64,000 bases of DNA from Anaerolineaceae bacterium. GTDB lineage: Bacteria > Chloroflexota > Anaerolineae > Anaerolineales > Anaerolineaceae. Of this stretch, positions 1-9,389 are shown piece by piece; position 1 is the stretch's first letter; every line of letters begins with the position of its first letter. The notes beneath the pieces are model-generated. The model saw nothing but the letters and a program-made list of their open reading frames with translations. It searched no databases and was not told the origin of the DNA. A program made the translations under genes and the position numbers. Where the stretch lies: assembly GCA_016841525.1 (NCBI GenBank), contig JAENYZ010000001.1, forward strand, positions 682,001 through 746,000, given 5' to 3'.

Positions 1-445
1 CCGCAATAAGCAATACAGACGATCCTTTTGCTGAACGCTCCAGGACTGCTTCTTCCGGTTTTGCCGGATTGTAAAACACGGTTACCTTTGATCCATCGGG
101 ATATTTCGCCGCGATCAACTCAGCTTTCTCTGCTTTAGAATAGGATGATTTCCCGGCAAATGAAACCCTATCAGAGGTGTACAGCATATTATCAACCTGG
201 TAGGTATAGCTGATCTCTGGGGAGTACATTGGCTGGCTCTGACCTTGCTCATCGTCACCCCCAAACACACTTTCATCAACCGCCACGCCTGACTTAACAA
301 TCGTACCCCCTATCTCGTGCCAGGACATACTCTCCTGGGCTTTTTTCTTGTTTCGTTGATGAAGCAGGATCAGCAAAATACCAATCCCTGAAAACAAAAC
401 CACAAAAACAATCATCAAAATCAGACCTAATGTGCTCGTTGCCAT
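1..445 (-). CDS. DUF3592-type membrane protein, cut by window edge
   Basis: The reading frame opens at an ATG whose first base is 445 and stays open for 148 codons to the window start, so the C-terminus is missing. An N-terminal membrane helix (residues about 5-28, rich in L, I, V, F) is followed by a basic stretch (RNKKKA) and a domain with SYTYQVD, a GGDD acidic loop and VFYNP near residue 127. This order is typical of DUF3592 proteins, whose function is unknown. The end of the visible part starts a second hydrophobic segment. It is a close paralogue of the interrupted gene at 12220-12723, with matching motifs throughout. No conserved operon partner is visible. Confidence 0.75.
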   Translation of the reverse strand, partial: MATSTLGLILMIVFVVLFSGIGILLILLHQRNKKKAQESMSWHEIGGTIVKSGVAVDESVFGGDDEQGQSQPMYSPEISYTYQVDNMLYTSDRVSFAGKSSYSKAEKAELIAAKYPDGSKVTVFYNPAKPEEAVLERSAKGSSVLLIA

Positions 446-829
446 TTATTCCTCTAACTTTCTTATGTTAATAGCGCCGCTAATTTGTTCTTCTTTCATG
501 ATAATATACTGCCAAGTATACAAAATTCCTTGATAGAAAATCAATATATAAAATAATCTTTTTATACAAATGTTCTGACATTAGGTATGTATGCCAGTTA
601 ACTGCATACAAGCATCACCCTGGATACGGATCTAGGTACAGGCAAAACTGATATTTTGATCATGTAAACAATTCTCCACAATTGGGAATATCTCATTAAT
701 TATGGATTTAGTCATATTTTACTAATATCAAATATCATCAAATAAGGAATTTCCTCAGATTTTCTCTGCCCTAAAAATTAGAGTTAAATTAAGTTGTATA
801 ATTGAAAAAAATTATTAAGGAGGCTGTAA
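446..829. other. AT-rich divergent intergenic region
   Basis: This separates the leftward DUF3592 gene from the rightward flavoprotein gene, so it should hold both promoters. A TATAAT lies at 797-802 with TG directly before it, but no good -35 box is at the right distance. AAGGAGG at 817-823 is the flavoprotein ribosome binding site. No gene-like content was seen. Confidence 0.4.
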
Positions 830-2179
830 GTGATTCAATCAGATGTTTTAATTTTAGGTGGTTTATCAGGTATTACTGCTGGCATAAGCTGTCGTCGTCA
901 CTATCCAGACAAAAAGGTTGTATTGGTGCGCAAGGAAGGCACCATCCTTATCCCCTGTGGGATTCCATATATCTACGGGACTGTAGGTGGACCGCAGTAC
1001 AATGTCATTCCCGACGGCTTACTGGAAAGCAATGATATCCAGCTTGTTAAAAATGAAGCGGTTGATGTTGATCGTGAAAAGAAGATCGTCACTCTTGCCG
1101 ATGGTGAAACCATAAGCTATGACAAGTTAGTGTTTGCAACCGGCTCTCTCCCGGCAGTGCCGCCAATACCCGGGGTTGACAAGAAAAATGTTTACCCAAT
1201 CCGGAAAGATTATCACTACCTCGAAGATGTGTTTGAGGAGATGAAATCTGTCAGGGATATTGTGATCATTGGTGGCGGGTTTATTGGCGTCGAGTTTGCG
1301 GACGAATGCAGAAAAGGGCGAGATGTCAACATCACCGTCGTTGAAGCCCTGCCGCACTGCCTTCAAATGGCATTAGATGACGAATTTTGCGCTGAAGCAC
1401 AGGAAAAATTATCCGAAACCGGCGTGAAAATTTTAGTTAACACCAAAGTTGAATCCATTATAGGTGATGATGCTGTTAGCGGCGTTCGATTATCCGATGG
1501 GAACGAGCTTAAAGCAGACATGGTTATCCTCGGAATTGGAGCAAAACCCAATACAAGCCTTGCCGAAAAATCAGGAATTGAGTTGGGTTACAACAAAGCT
1601 ATCAGGGTTGATGCCCACATGCAGACTTACACAGACCCGAATATCTTTGCCTGTGGTGATTGTGCAGAGAAACAATCCTTTTTTACGGGGCGACCAATAA
1701 ACGTGATGCTGGCATCCATTGCTACAGCAGAAGCGCGTATTGCAGGCGCAAACCTATATTCTCCAGTGCACCATCATACTGGTGCGATCAGTGTGTTTTC
1801 GAGCGTTGTGGACGGCCGCGCCTTTGCTGTTGCCGGGTTAACAGAGCGACAGGCGAAAGAATATGGCATGAACATTGTTATCGGCAGAGCACAAGCACCT
1901 GATACTCACCCCGGCGGCATGCCCAATTCAACAATGACAAAGGTCAAGTTGATGTTTGCGAAAGAAACAGGCGTTATTCTGGGTGGGTCCATTTCAGGAG
2001 GTCGATCTGTCGGCGAAATGATCAATGTCGTGAGCGCCTGCATCATGCACAGGATGACTGCGAACGACATCGTCCAATTCCAGATGGGTACGCACCCTGC
2101 GTTGACCTCTTCCCCGATCGTTTATCCTATCGTCAATGCGGCGTGCAAGGCAGTGCTTCCTATTCGAAATTGTCAATAA
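830..2179 (+). CDS. CoA-disulfide reductase / NADH oxidase-like flavoprotein
   Basis: 449 residues, the usual length for this class of pyridine nucleotide-disulfide oxidoreductases. The GTG start at 830 is fixed by AAGGAGG six bases upstream. An N-terminal FAD-binding strand with LILGGLSG (residues 7-14) is followed by a single redox cysteine at Cys43 in IPCGIPY, the position of the active cysteine in CoA-disulfide reductases and related NADH oxidases and peroxidases. ATGS near 105 and the second dinucleotide fold IVIIGGGFIG (about 146-155) bind NAD(P)H, and IFACGDCAE closes the FAD site. The second half matches the family dimerisation domain. It probably uses NAD(P)H to reduce CoA disulfide, persulfides, peroxide or oxygen; the sequence does not decide which. 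It stands alone and ends in a strong terminator. Confidence 0.85.
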   Translation: MIQSDVLILGGLSGITAGISCRRHYPDKKVVLVRKEGTILIPCGIPYIYGTVGGPQYNVIPDGLLESNDIQLVKNEAVDVDREKKIVTLADGETISYDKLVFATGSLPAVPPIPGVDKKNVYPIRKDYHYLEDVFEEMKSVRDIVIIGGGFIGVEFADECRKGRDVNITVVEALPHCLQMALDDEFCAEAQEKLSETGVKILVNTKVESIIGDDAVSGVRLSDGNELKADMVILGIGAKPNTSLAEKSGIELGYNKAIRVDAHMQTYTDPNIFACGDCAEKQSFFTGRPINVMLASIATAEARIAGANLYSPVHHHTGAISVFSSVVDGRAFAVAGLTERQAKEYGMNIVIGRAQAPDTHPGGMPNSTMTKVKLMFAKETGVILGGSISGGRSVGEMINVVSACIMHRMTANDIVQFQMGTHPALTSSPIVYPIVNAACKAVLPIRNCQ

Positions 2180-2198
2180 GCACAGTTTTTCCCTGTTA

Positions 2199-2245
2199 AG
2201 AAAGCAGTTGAGTTGTGATTTCTCTCAACTGCTTTCTGGTTTTTC
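2199..2245 (+). terminator. Rho-independent terminator of the flavoprotein gene
   Basis: A perfect 14-bp stem (AGAAAGCAGTTGAG paired with CTCAACTGCTTTCT) around an 11-base loop, followed by a run of T. It begins about 20 bases after the stop at 2179. Confidence 0.9.
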
Positions 2246-2506
2246 ATATTTCTAAAAAATGTATAGCTCCAAAACCACTAACCGTCAGATGTCCCGAGTT
2301 TAAATCGGAGAAGTAATAAGCACAAAGATTTTTATGGGTAAATCTAAATACTGGTTATCATCACCTGGATCATCAGGTTATTTTCATTAGAACAATAATC
2401 TCAAAGTTTAAGATCCGGATAGGTAAAAGTTTACTTCTTCCTATATTTTTTTTTATAAATCATATAATAAACTCAGACTTTTACAATCTACCAGTGTAAA
2501 TTATTC

Positions 2507-2515
2507 TGCTATAAT
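2507..2515 (+). promoter_or_regulatory. Extended -10 promoter element for the lipoprotein gene
   Basis: TGCTATAAT is a perfect extended -10 (TGnTATAAT), about 115 bases before the start at 2630. No convincing -35 box accompanies it, as is common with extended -10 promoters. The rest of 2246-2629 is AT-rich and without genes. Confidence 0.45.
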
Positions 2516-2629
2516 TGTCTCATATTTTATCAATTTCTCATAATCGCTTTCCTTACGAGAAAAATCCATTTGATCCGTGTACACAAGAACCTTTGAAAAT
2601 TAGTTATTATCCAATGATGAGGAGAAATC

Positions 2630-3448
2630 ATGCAAACTTTAAAACCAATACTTTTTATTATCAGTTTAATTATTTTAGTCGGGTTAGCCTGCGGTATTTC
2701 CGGACAAAGTGATCCTACGGCTACACCTGTGGTTATCACCGCAACAGAACAGTTTGTCGAACCAGTTATCGAGGAATCTGCACCTACTTTCACAGCAATC
2801 TCAACTGAAATCCCCGCTTCTACAGCAACGACGCAGCCATCCCCAACAGAAACGATCATAGAAGAGATGCCTGAGGATGAGCCTCCTGCTTATTACGTGG
2901 AAGAGTTTGATGGCGACATTTCCTCCTGGTCTTATTTTATGATGAACGGTGATGAAACCAAAATGGACCTCTACACAGAAGATGGTTACCTTGTATTTGA
3001 TTTACAGGGTGAAAATCAATGGGTTTATTTACTTTATGACGAATACTATTATCCTGAGGTTCGCATCGATGTGTTGGCAGATAACCGGGGAAAAAACACA
3101 AACAATGTCAGCCTGATCTGCAATTATTCTGATAGCGAAGGCTGGTATGAATTCAATATTACCAATGGTGGATTATATGATATTCTGGTTTATTCAGAGA
3201 TTGATCAAGACTATTACTCATTAGCCAGTGGTGGCTCTGCCAGAGTAGTTACCGGACGCGCTCAAAATACGTATTCGGTAATTTGCCAGGGAAATCAATT
3301 AGCGCTTTATATCAATGGTTACTTAGAGCGAGAATATACGGATAATAAATACAATTTACGAGAAGGACAGGTTGGCATTTCGGTATCATCATTTGATGTT
3401 CTCCCGATTTTGGTTAATATCGATTATTTTTCGATAAGTCTGCCCTGA
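2630..3448 (+). CDS. Lipoprotein with C-terminal lectin-like (LamG/DUF1080-type) domain
   Basis: 272 residues. A signal peptide of about 20 residues ends in a lipobox (VGLAC), so the mature protein should be lipid-anchored outside the membrane. A low-complexity Thr/Pro/Glu linker (about 25-85) leads to one globular domain of about 185 residues, beginning with the EEFDGDISSW pattern and rich in beta-strand residues (YSVICQGNQLALYING near 220). That pattern is seen in concanavalin-like jelly-roll domains that bind carbohydrate or act as spacers. The same domain type forms the C-terminus of the protease directly downstream (3572-5467), so the two probably act at the same surface. The start follows a good AGGAG site. 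The ligand cannot be told from sequence. Confidence 0.7.
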   Translation: MQTLKPILFIISLIILVGLACGISGQSDPTATPVVITATEQFVEPVIEESAPTFTAISTEIPASTATTQPSPTETIIEEMPEDEPPAYYVEEFDGDISSWSYFMMNGDETKMDLYTEDGYLVFDLQGENQWVYLLYDEYYYPEVRIDVLADNRGKNTNNVSLICNYSDSEGWYEFNITNGGLYDILVYSEIDQDYYSLASGGSARVVTGRAQNTYSVICQGNQLALYINGYLEREYTDNKYNLREGQVGISVSSFDVLPILVNIDYFSISLP

Positions 3449-3571
3449 CATTACTAAATTCAAGTTGGAAGAGTCAATTACTTAAAATTGAAAAAATCAC
3501 ACCTGAACAAAGTGCAAATAGATTTTGATGAAATAATTTAAAAGAACCTGAAAATATAAAGGTAAAAAGAT

Positions 3572-5467
3572 ATGTCAACTCAAAAAAACAAAAATACTGG
3601 CAATGGAAAAAACCGGACAATTTGGATTATTGGCTGCAGCAGCTTGATAATTATTGGTTTATGCCTGGTATTTTTTGCCCTTTTAGGTGGTTTTGCCAGT
3701 ATAAGAAATATCCTTGGCAGCGCTAACGAGAGTGTGAGTATTGAAGTAAAAACATCCCCAGCCGTAATTAATGTTGGCGATCCATTTAATATCTCTGTGC
3801 TTATTTCGAACAATGGAAATAGAAACCTGACCCTAACAGGTATCCATTTGCCAGATGAAATTGCTGAAATTGCCAGCATAAAAAACGTAAATACCGCTGA
3901 CAAATCAGTAAGACTAGATGGAAGTTCTACAAATTACACTTTGGATTTAATTATTGCCCCAAATGGCAAACAAACCATCGAATTTTTCTTTGATGCAACA
4001 AACCCCGGTGAGGTTAATTCAAATATTGATGTGGTCACTTCAAACGAGACCTCCCAGATTGAATTAACCTTGGCAGTCTCCTCAGAAAACAGCGCAGTTA
4101 TAATGAAGGAAGCAACCCCCACAGCAACGATTGTAAGTGAGATTATCCCCTATAGATCGGTGGTTCAAATTGTTGCCTTGATCGAAATGGATGGTGAAAT
4201 TGCTGAAGGTTGGACGGGCTCAGGCACAATTATTTCTAAAGACGGCTTGATCCTAACCAATGCGCACGTCGTCCTATCAGATCATTATTACCATGTGACA
4301 GACCTGATTGTGGCAATCACAGTAGCCCAGGACGAACCGCCAGTGAAGATGTTTTATGCAGACATTCTACAAGCTGATGCCAACCTGGATCTCGCTGTCA
4401 TCAAAATCCGATCGGATATCGAAGGTGGACCAGCAAATTTCGCTGATTTGGATATTCCTCTCGTTCCTTTGGGTGATTCTCAGTCGCTCGGACTAGGTGA
4501 CGAATTAATTATCATCGGGTATCCGGGTATTGGTGGAGAAACCATTACCCTTACCAGGGGTGAAGTAAGTGGTTTTACATCCCAAGAGGAATATGGCAAC
4601 CGGGCATATATTAAAACCTCAGCGACATTTGCTGGTGGAAACAGCGGGGGATTAGCAGCCTCACAACAAGGAGAAATCATAGGCGTCCCAACCCAATTAG
4701 GGTCTGGAGGTATCAATGTTGATATCGTCGACTGCCGGCGTCTCGCTGACACCAATCGTGATGGCATTATAGATGAAAACGATAATTGTGTTCCAACCGG
4801 CGGCTTTATAAATGCGCTTCGCCCAATAAATTTAGCCATTCCCATGATAGATGCAGCAAAAGCCGGGCAAGTCAATATCGTTGAAAATCGTCCAACCACA
4901 GAGCAAGAGGAATACAAACAAGAAGGAGAAATCGTTCTATTTGATGAATTTAATAATAATTTGAATAATTGGTCTTTAGGTGAATTGCCAGATGCTTACG
5001 TTGAAATTAATAACGGGCAATTAACTATCGATAGTTATATAGATAATTATTTAGTCTATTCAACGCTCCCTGATGTTTATGACAATGTCGGACTTTCGGT
5101 CGATATCTCATTAATTAACCCTGCCTATGATGGTGATTTTGGATTTATCTGTGGTTACCAGGACATTTACAATTTCATTGGCGTTGAAATCAGTGAGGAT
5201 AGTTTTTATACGATCTGGGCATATGAAGATGACCAGTACATATCCTTAGTCGATTGGACCTACACTGATATCATCCCACCAAAAGGACCCTTTGGTTTAA
5301 CAGCTTACTGCGGGTCAGAACTTATCGCTCTGGGCGTGAACGGGATACTCTTAGGGGAAACGGTTTATGAAGATTACCAGCCTGGATTGGTTGGTTTGGT
5401 TTCCGGAACCTTTGAGAATCCAAACCTCAGTGTCGGTTTTGATAATTTTTTAATTATGCGGCCATAA
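3572..5467 (+). CDS. Membrane-anchored trypsin-like serine protease with C-terminal lectin-like domain
   Basis: 631 residues. A short basic N-terminus and one membrane helix (about 15-42) place the rest outside the cell. Residues about 55-170 look like an Ig-like/CARDB-type beta domain. A trypsin-like protease follows at about 195-430, with the full triad visible: His232 in LTNAHVV, Asp273 in NLDLAVI and Ser358 in GGNSGG, as in the HtrA/DegP group, but no PDZ domain follows. A calcium-loop-like segment (DTNRDGIIDENDN) interrupts the domain just after the active serine region. A concanavalin-like domain (about 450-631) matches that of the upstream lipoprotein. It probably cleaves exported or surface proteins. 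The gene lies 123 bp after its neighbour and ends in a terminator hairpin. Confidence 0.8.
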   Translation: MSTQKNKNTGNGKNRTIWIIGCSSLIIIGLCLVFFALLGGFASIRNILGSANESVSIEVKTSPAVINVGDPFNISVLISNNGNRNLTLTGIHLPDEIAEIASIKNVNTADKSVRLDGSSTNYTLDLIIAPNGKQTIEFFFDATNPGEVNSNIDVVTSNETSQIELTLAVSSENSAVIMKEATPTATIVSEIIPYRSVVQIVALIEMDGEIAEGWTGSGTIISKDGLILTNAHVVLSDHYYHVTDLIVAITVAQDEPPVKMFYADILQADANLDLAVIKIRSDIEGGPANFADLDIPLVPLGDSQSLGLGDELIIIGYPGIGGETITLTRGEVSGFTSQEEYGNRAYIKTSATFAGGNSGGLAASQQGEIIGVPTQLGSGGINVDIVDCRRLADTNRDGIIDENDNCVPTGGFINALRPINLAIPMIDAAKAGQVNIVENRPTTEQEEYKQEGEIVLFDEFNNNLNNWSLGELPDAYVEINNGQLTIDSYIDNYLVYSTLPDVYDNVGLSVDISLINPAYDGDFGFICGYQDIYNFIGVEISEDSFYTIWAYEDDQYISLVDWTYTDIIPPKGPFGLTAYCGSELIALGVNGILLGETVYEDYQPGLVGLVSGTFENPNLSVGFDNFLIMRP

Positions 5468-5490
5468 TAATATTTTGACATATTCACACA

Positions 5491-5535
5491 AAAGGGTTGG
5501 TTAATACTATTAAACTATCCAACCCTTTCATTTAA
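5491..5535 (+). terminator. Terminator hairpin after the protease gene
   Basis: AAAGGGTTGG pairs perfectly with CCAACCCTTT around an 18-base loop, 24 bases after the stop, followed by a short T-rich tail. Confidence 0.75.
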
Positions 5536-5761
5536 TCAATCATCAACAAAATCACTTGATTCCCCCTCAATTCTTAAATACCTGAAATCCCCATCTCGAA
5601 CCCGTCAGATGATTACCCTGTTGTTCATTGTTTTCCCCAGTGCATATTCAATTGAAAGGGGCTAAAAAAACAGGATCTCTGGAGATTTAATAATCAAAAT
5701 CTCATAATAATAATGATAAACTTGTAATAAATAAACCACAATTCTTAAGAAGAAAGCCTTT

Positions 5762-6553
5762 ATGATGAAATCAATTGTTATTACTGGAAGCACACGCGGG
5801 ATTGGCTATGCTATGGCGAAAGCTTTCCTTGAACGGGATTGCTGTGTCATGCTCAATGGGCGCAGCGAGGAGTCCACCCGGGGAGCCCTGGATGCCTTAT
5901 TGCAATTATTCCCTTCTGACCGAATGGCTGGTGCAGCAGCGGATGTTTCGAATTATGAATCTATCAAACATCTTTGGGATGATAGCCTTGAAGCCTTCGG
6001 AAAAATCGACATCTGGATCAACAATGCGGGTATCTCCCATGAACAAGCCACACCCTGGCAGATCCCGGTGAACGAACTCCAATCAGTAATCCAAACGAAT
6101 ATTTTAGGGGAGCTGTATGGGACACGGGTTGCCATGCAGGGTTTCATGTCCCAAGGTTTCGGGGCCCTTTATAACGTGGAGGGAATGGGTGCTGATGGAA
6201 AAACACACGGGGTCAAAGGCTTATCGGTTTATGGGATGACCAAAGCAGGTTTACATTATTTTAACCGCTGCCTTGCCGGAGAGGTGGACCATCCTCACAT
6301 TATCACAGGTGCCCTGCAGCCTGGCATGGTTCTCACGGACATGATCATGGACCGCTATAAAGACCGCCCTGAAGATTGGAAATCAGACCAGAAGGTCCTG
6401 AGGATGATTGCCAGCCCAGTGGACGATGTCGCAGTATGGATGGCTGATAAAATCCTTGAAAACGATAAAAATGGGGTGTATTTCAAATATTCGAATCCAT
6501 GGCGAATGCTTAAAAGAATGGCACGTTCATTTTTCCACAGGAATGTTACCTGA
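5762..6553 (+). CDS. Short-chain dehydrogenase/reductase resembling the chlorophyll(ide) b reductase (NYC1/NOL) group
   Basis: 263 residues, full SDR length. The Rossmann motif TGSTRGIG (about 8-15) and NNAG (near 90) bind NAD(P), and YGMTK holds the catalytic Tyr and Lys. The serine normally about 13 residues before the Tyr is not visible; the stretch instead reads NVEGMGADGKTHG, like the NMxGxGxxG stretch of NYC1/NOL-type SDRs. The substrate is unknown, and a chlorophyll role is not implied. Tandem ATGs at 5762 and 5765 are both possible starts. A decayed copy of its last quarter lies at 9390-9663, on the far side of the next gene, so this locus has been duplicated. Confidence 0.75.
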   Translation: MMKSIVITGSTRGIGYAMAKAFLERDCCVMLNGRSEESTRGALDALLQLFPSDRMAGAAADVSNYESIKHLWDDSLEAFGKIDIWINNAGISHEQATPWQIPVNELQSVIQTNILGELYGTRVAMQGFMSQGFGALYNVEGMGADGKTHGVKGLSVYGMTKAGLHYFNRCLAGEVDHPHIITGALQPGMVLTDMIMDRYKDRPEDWKSDQKVLRMIASPVDDVAVWMADKILENDKNGVYFKYSNPWRMLKRMARSFFHRNVT

Positions 6554-6828
6554 AATTGATCTAATCAATAGCTTCACTGCGTAATATCAGAGCAAAGTTC
6601 CAATCCATCAACACTTGAAAGGTAGCAAAGTATGGCAGCTAACGGGGCCGCCAGTGCAAAACGATCAATGTAAAAAATAAAAAGCTTGGAAGAGTCTCGT
6701 TCTTGTTTGCATCCCCAATGCACAGCCTCCAATAAGGAGTGTAAAACCTTCTTTCTGCAAAGCGACATTAAGGGAAAAATACTGCATGTAACCCAACTAT
6801 CACAATTATTCTCCATGTTATCAGTTTT

Positions 6829-6856
6829 TTCTCGTTGGTGATAACACCAACGAGAA
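6829..6856. repeat. Palindrome, GGTG/CACC hairpin family (ATAA loop)
   Basis: A perfect 12-bp stem TTCTCGTTGGTG / CACCAACGAGAA around ATAA. The inner end GGTG/CACC matches the palindromes at 24975, 46218 and 49620, while the outer stem differs but still pairs. Confidence 0.75.
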
Positions 6857-6970
6857 CCTGATACGTTTCTATCTAAAATAAAAATCGAGCAATTAATGAC
6901 ACCAATTTTGGGTCAATATCGGAAAACCACTTTGATTTGCATTTTTTGACCAGCATCGTACCATTTCAAT

Positions 6971-7036
6971 CTCGCTGGTCCTTTCCTTAGAGGAGGCTTT
7001 GTCGCCAGAAGCCTGCATACTTAGCACACCAGCGAG
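6971..7036. repeat. Interrupted inverted repeat (CTCGCTGG ... CCAGCGAG)
   Basis: Eight-base arms at 6971-6978 and 7029-7036 with about 50 bases between. The arms resemble the outer part of the palindrome at 6829, so this may be a family member split by extra sequence. The rest of 6554-7190 shows no convincing gene. Confidence 0.4.
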
Positions 7037-7196
7037 TTCATGTAGAAAAGTAAAAGTACAGCAAATGTTATCGAGAGTTAAAGTCCCAAAAAGAAAGGTT
7101 CCGATATTTCATGTTAAATCGCCACCTTCGAAAAATTATGCAATCCATAATATGTTTGATCACAGGGCTCTAACTATTGTCATAAAAAAATTTATT

Positions 7197-7225
7197 TTGA
7201 CTTGGTCCGGTACTTATTCTATAAT
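7197..7225 (+). promoter_or_regulatory. Consensus sigma-70-type promoter for the BTRD1 serine hydrolase
   Basis: TTGACT at 7197-7202 and a perfect TATAAT at 7220-7225 are separated by exactly 17 bases. Transcription should begin near 7232, ruling out the upstream ATG-type start at 6999 and leaving a leader of about 200 bases before the GTG at 7440. Confidence 0.75.
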
Positions 7226-7439
7226 TTTAACAAGACAAACTCTACATGCCATTAACGCCTATAAAAACATCCATTTGGCTCAAAACCTCACACATCTTAG
7301 TAATGAATTCTTAATCGGGTCAAATTCTAATTCTCGGTTTCCGGTGAGGTTTATGACATCTCTGGATAATAAAGGCCAATCAATTCCCTTTCCAAGGCAG
7401 CTTAAGCTTCCATCAAGAGACCCAAGAGAGGAAAATTCG

Positions 7440-9386
7440 GTGGATCGAAAATGGTTTACTTGTCTAAGGACCACCCTTATTGTGGTGATCTTTATCGTAT
7501 TGATGGGTTCAATACAGTCTTCTTATGCGCAAGATCCCCAACCGTCACCAAATCCCGACTTTCTTCCAAGAAACAGTCTGCAGGATCCTGTTGCTGCTTT
7601 GGAAGATCTGCCTAACCCAATGATCGAATCTGGACTAATCGGCGAGGCTCTGAGGCCCTTAGCTTTTGAGTTAATTCCCAGAGATGATCGGGACAATTCT
7701 TATCCCACTGACTGGAAAATTTTATACCACCAAACAGCAGAGGATGTGAACAATACAATTAGAGGTTATCGACTGGTAGACATTTATGTGGAGTCCATTT
7801 CTCCTCACATTTTTACCGGAGTATATGTGAAAAATTCGGACTCTTATCAGAAAACCTGGTGGTGGTATTATGGCGTCGACGAAGCTACATTGAACCAGCA
7901 TCTCGAAGACAACAACGCGCGGCTGATTGCTTTGAAAGCTTATGATAACGGTTTGGGTCAAATTCGTTTTACTGCCATTATGATCGAAAATACAGGAAAA
8001 GATGCAACTGCCTGGTGGTGGTATTACAATGCAACCGATGAAGATATTAACACTCTGATCGATAATAACGAAGCCCGTCTGACCCAGATCAATGCTTATG
8101 AGACCGGTGGCAATGTCCGCTATGCAGTCGTCATGGTTGATAACACGGGCGACAATGGCAAAGCCTGGTGGTTGTACTTCAATGCAAATCCATCCACCGT
8201 GTCTACCCTCCTTCAAACAAATAACGCACGGCTGGTGGATATGGACATCGATCCGGATACCGGAAATCTCAACGTCATCATGACCTCCTGTGCATCAGGC
8301 TGCCCTTATTGGTGGTGGTATGTGAACGTTCCAGAGGATCAGCTGCTTCATATCGTGAATCAAAATGGGGCACGCGTGATCGATGTGAATGACCATCCTG
8401 GATGCGGCAGCACCTGCTATGATATCATCCTGATTAACAATTCCAATGCCATTACTACTCGGGTTGGTGAAATGCTACGCTCTGGCACGGACGGCACCAA
8501 GGGGCTGTACCTCGAACGGGTAGATGGGTCTGTGCTTGCCAACCTGATGAATGACACTATATTTGAGCCAGCCAGCACGCTCAAGGTCGGTGTGCATCTG
8601 CACACCATCTTACAGATCAGGGACAACCCAGATGTCAACCACTTAACCCTCATCCCCGCCTATCCACCGTTGATTCCGCCCGATTCTTGCCCGGACGATC
8701 CTGCAGCGGGTACGGAGACAATCTATGATGCTGACAGAAAGATGATGCGGTATTCGGACAACGCAACCACACGTGAGCTGGTCGATTTCTTCAACCAGCT
8801 TGAAGGTCAACCCGACATCAACACCACCATGGCATCGATCGGTATGACGGACTCAAGCATCAACCATGTTTTTGGCTGCGGCGGTCCACCCGCTAACGAA
8901 ACCACACTGGATGACCTGGCAACCCTGTACCGGGGGGTGGTCAATGGCAGCTTGATTGATTCTTATGATCGGGAACTCTTTTTCGTCCAGATGGCAGGCA
9001 CTTACATGTTTAACCAAGAAGGCTGGGACTTTACCCACCTGGTCGACACTGACATCCCGCTTATTATCACCCAAGAAGCACCCACAGGGATGCCGACGAT
9101 GTTGAAAGATGCGTATCAGGATGACATCTTCCTAGCCTACAAGGCTGGCGGTTACGACATCAGCGGTATGTACTACAGATCAATATTTGGCTACGCTGAG
9201 ATTCCTTTCTGCCATGCTGAGGAACCAAACCAGTACGTCTTTGGAATTTTTATTGCTGACGCTACGAATAAAGATAATGCAAACGACACCTTTGATATCA
9301 CCAAAACTGAATTGCTGCGTGAACAGATTCGGGCTGGTCTTGCATCCTGTTTTAACCAAAACTACCTGCCGCTGATTGTTCATTAA
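7440..9386 (+). CDS. Secreted serine hydrolase with BTRD1 (polyglycine-hydrolase-like) repeats and class A beta-lactamase-like domain
   Basis: 648 residues from the GTG at 7440. That start has a purine-rich site (AGAGAGGA) upstream and opens directly on a signal peptide with a long hydrophobic core ending SYAQ; the frame is open back to 6999, but that part lies before the promoter and looks random. After a linker, four to five tandem units of about 50 residues (about 90-300) carry WWWYY or WWLYF signatures and NNARLxxxxAY, the pattern of bacterial tandem repeat domain 1, also found in fungal polyglycine hydrolases. The C-terminal half is a beta-lactamase-like domain with Ser379 and Lys382 in PASTLK and an SDN-like motif (RYSDNATT). 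It probably cuts a peptide or ester bond outside the cell; the substrate is unknown. Confidence 0.75.
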   Translation: MDRKWFTCLRTTLIVVIFIVLMGSIQSSYAQDPQPSPNPDFLPRNSLQDPVAALEDLPNPMIESGLIGEALRPLAFELIPRDDRDNSYPTDWKILYHQTAEDVNNTIRGYRLVDIYVESISPHIFTGVYVKNSDSYQKTWWWYYGVDEATLNQHLEDNNARLIALKAYDNGLGQIRFTAIMIENTGKDATAWWWYYNATDEDINTLIDNNEARLTQINAYETGGNVRYAVVMVDNTGDNGKAWWLYFNANPSTVSTLLQTNNARLVDMDIDPDTGNLNVIMTSCASGCPYWWWYVNVPEDQLLHIVNQNGARVIDVNDHPGCGSTCYDIILINNSNAITTRVGEMLRSGTDGTKGLYLERVDGSVLANLMNDTIFEPASTLKVGVHLHTILQIRDNPDVNHLTLIPAYPPLIPPDSCPDDPAAGTETIYDADRKMMRYSDNATTRELVDFFNQLEGQPDINTTMASIGMTDSSINHVFGCGGPPANETTLDDLATLYRGVVNGSLIDSYDRELFFVQMAGTYMFNQEGWDFTHLVDTDIPLIITQEAPTGMPTMLKDAYQDDIFLAYKAGGYDISGMYYRSIFGYAEIPFCHAEEPNQYVFGIFIADATNKDNANDTFDITKTELLREQIRAGLASCFNQNYLPLIVH

Positions 9387-9389
9387 GCT

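Noticed and set aside
2345-2390. Short match (GGTTATCATCACCTGG) to the comM unit
   Set aside because: Sixteen bases with no support in the flanks; could be chance, so it is not counted as a copy.
6999-7439. Open upstream extension of the BTRD1 hydrolase frame (147 codons)
   Set aside because: Composition is random-looking, a consensus promoter lies inside it at 7197-7225, and the signal peptide begins at the GTG at 7440 with its own ribosome site.
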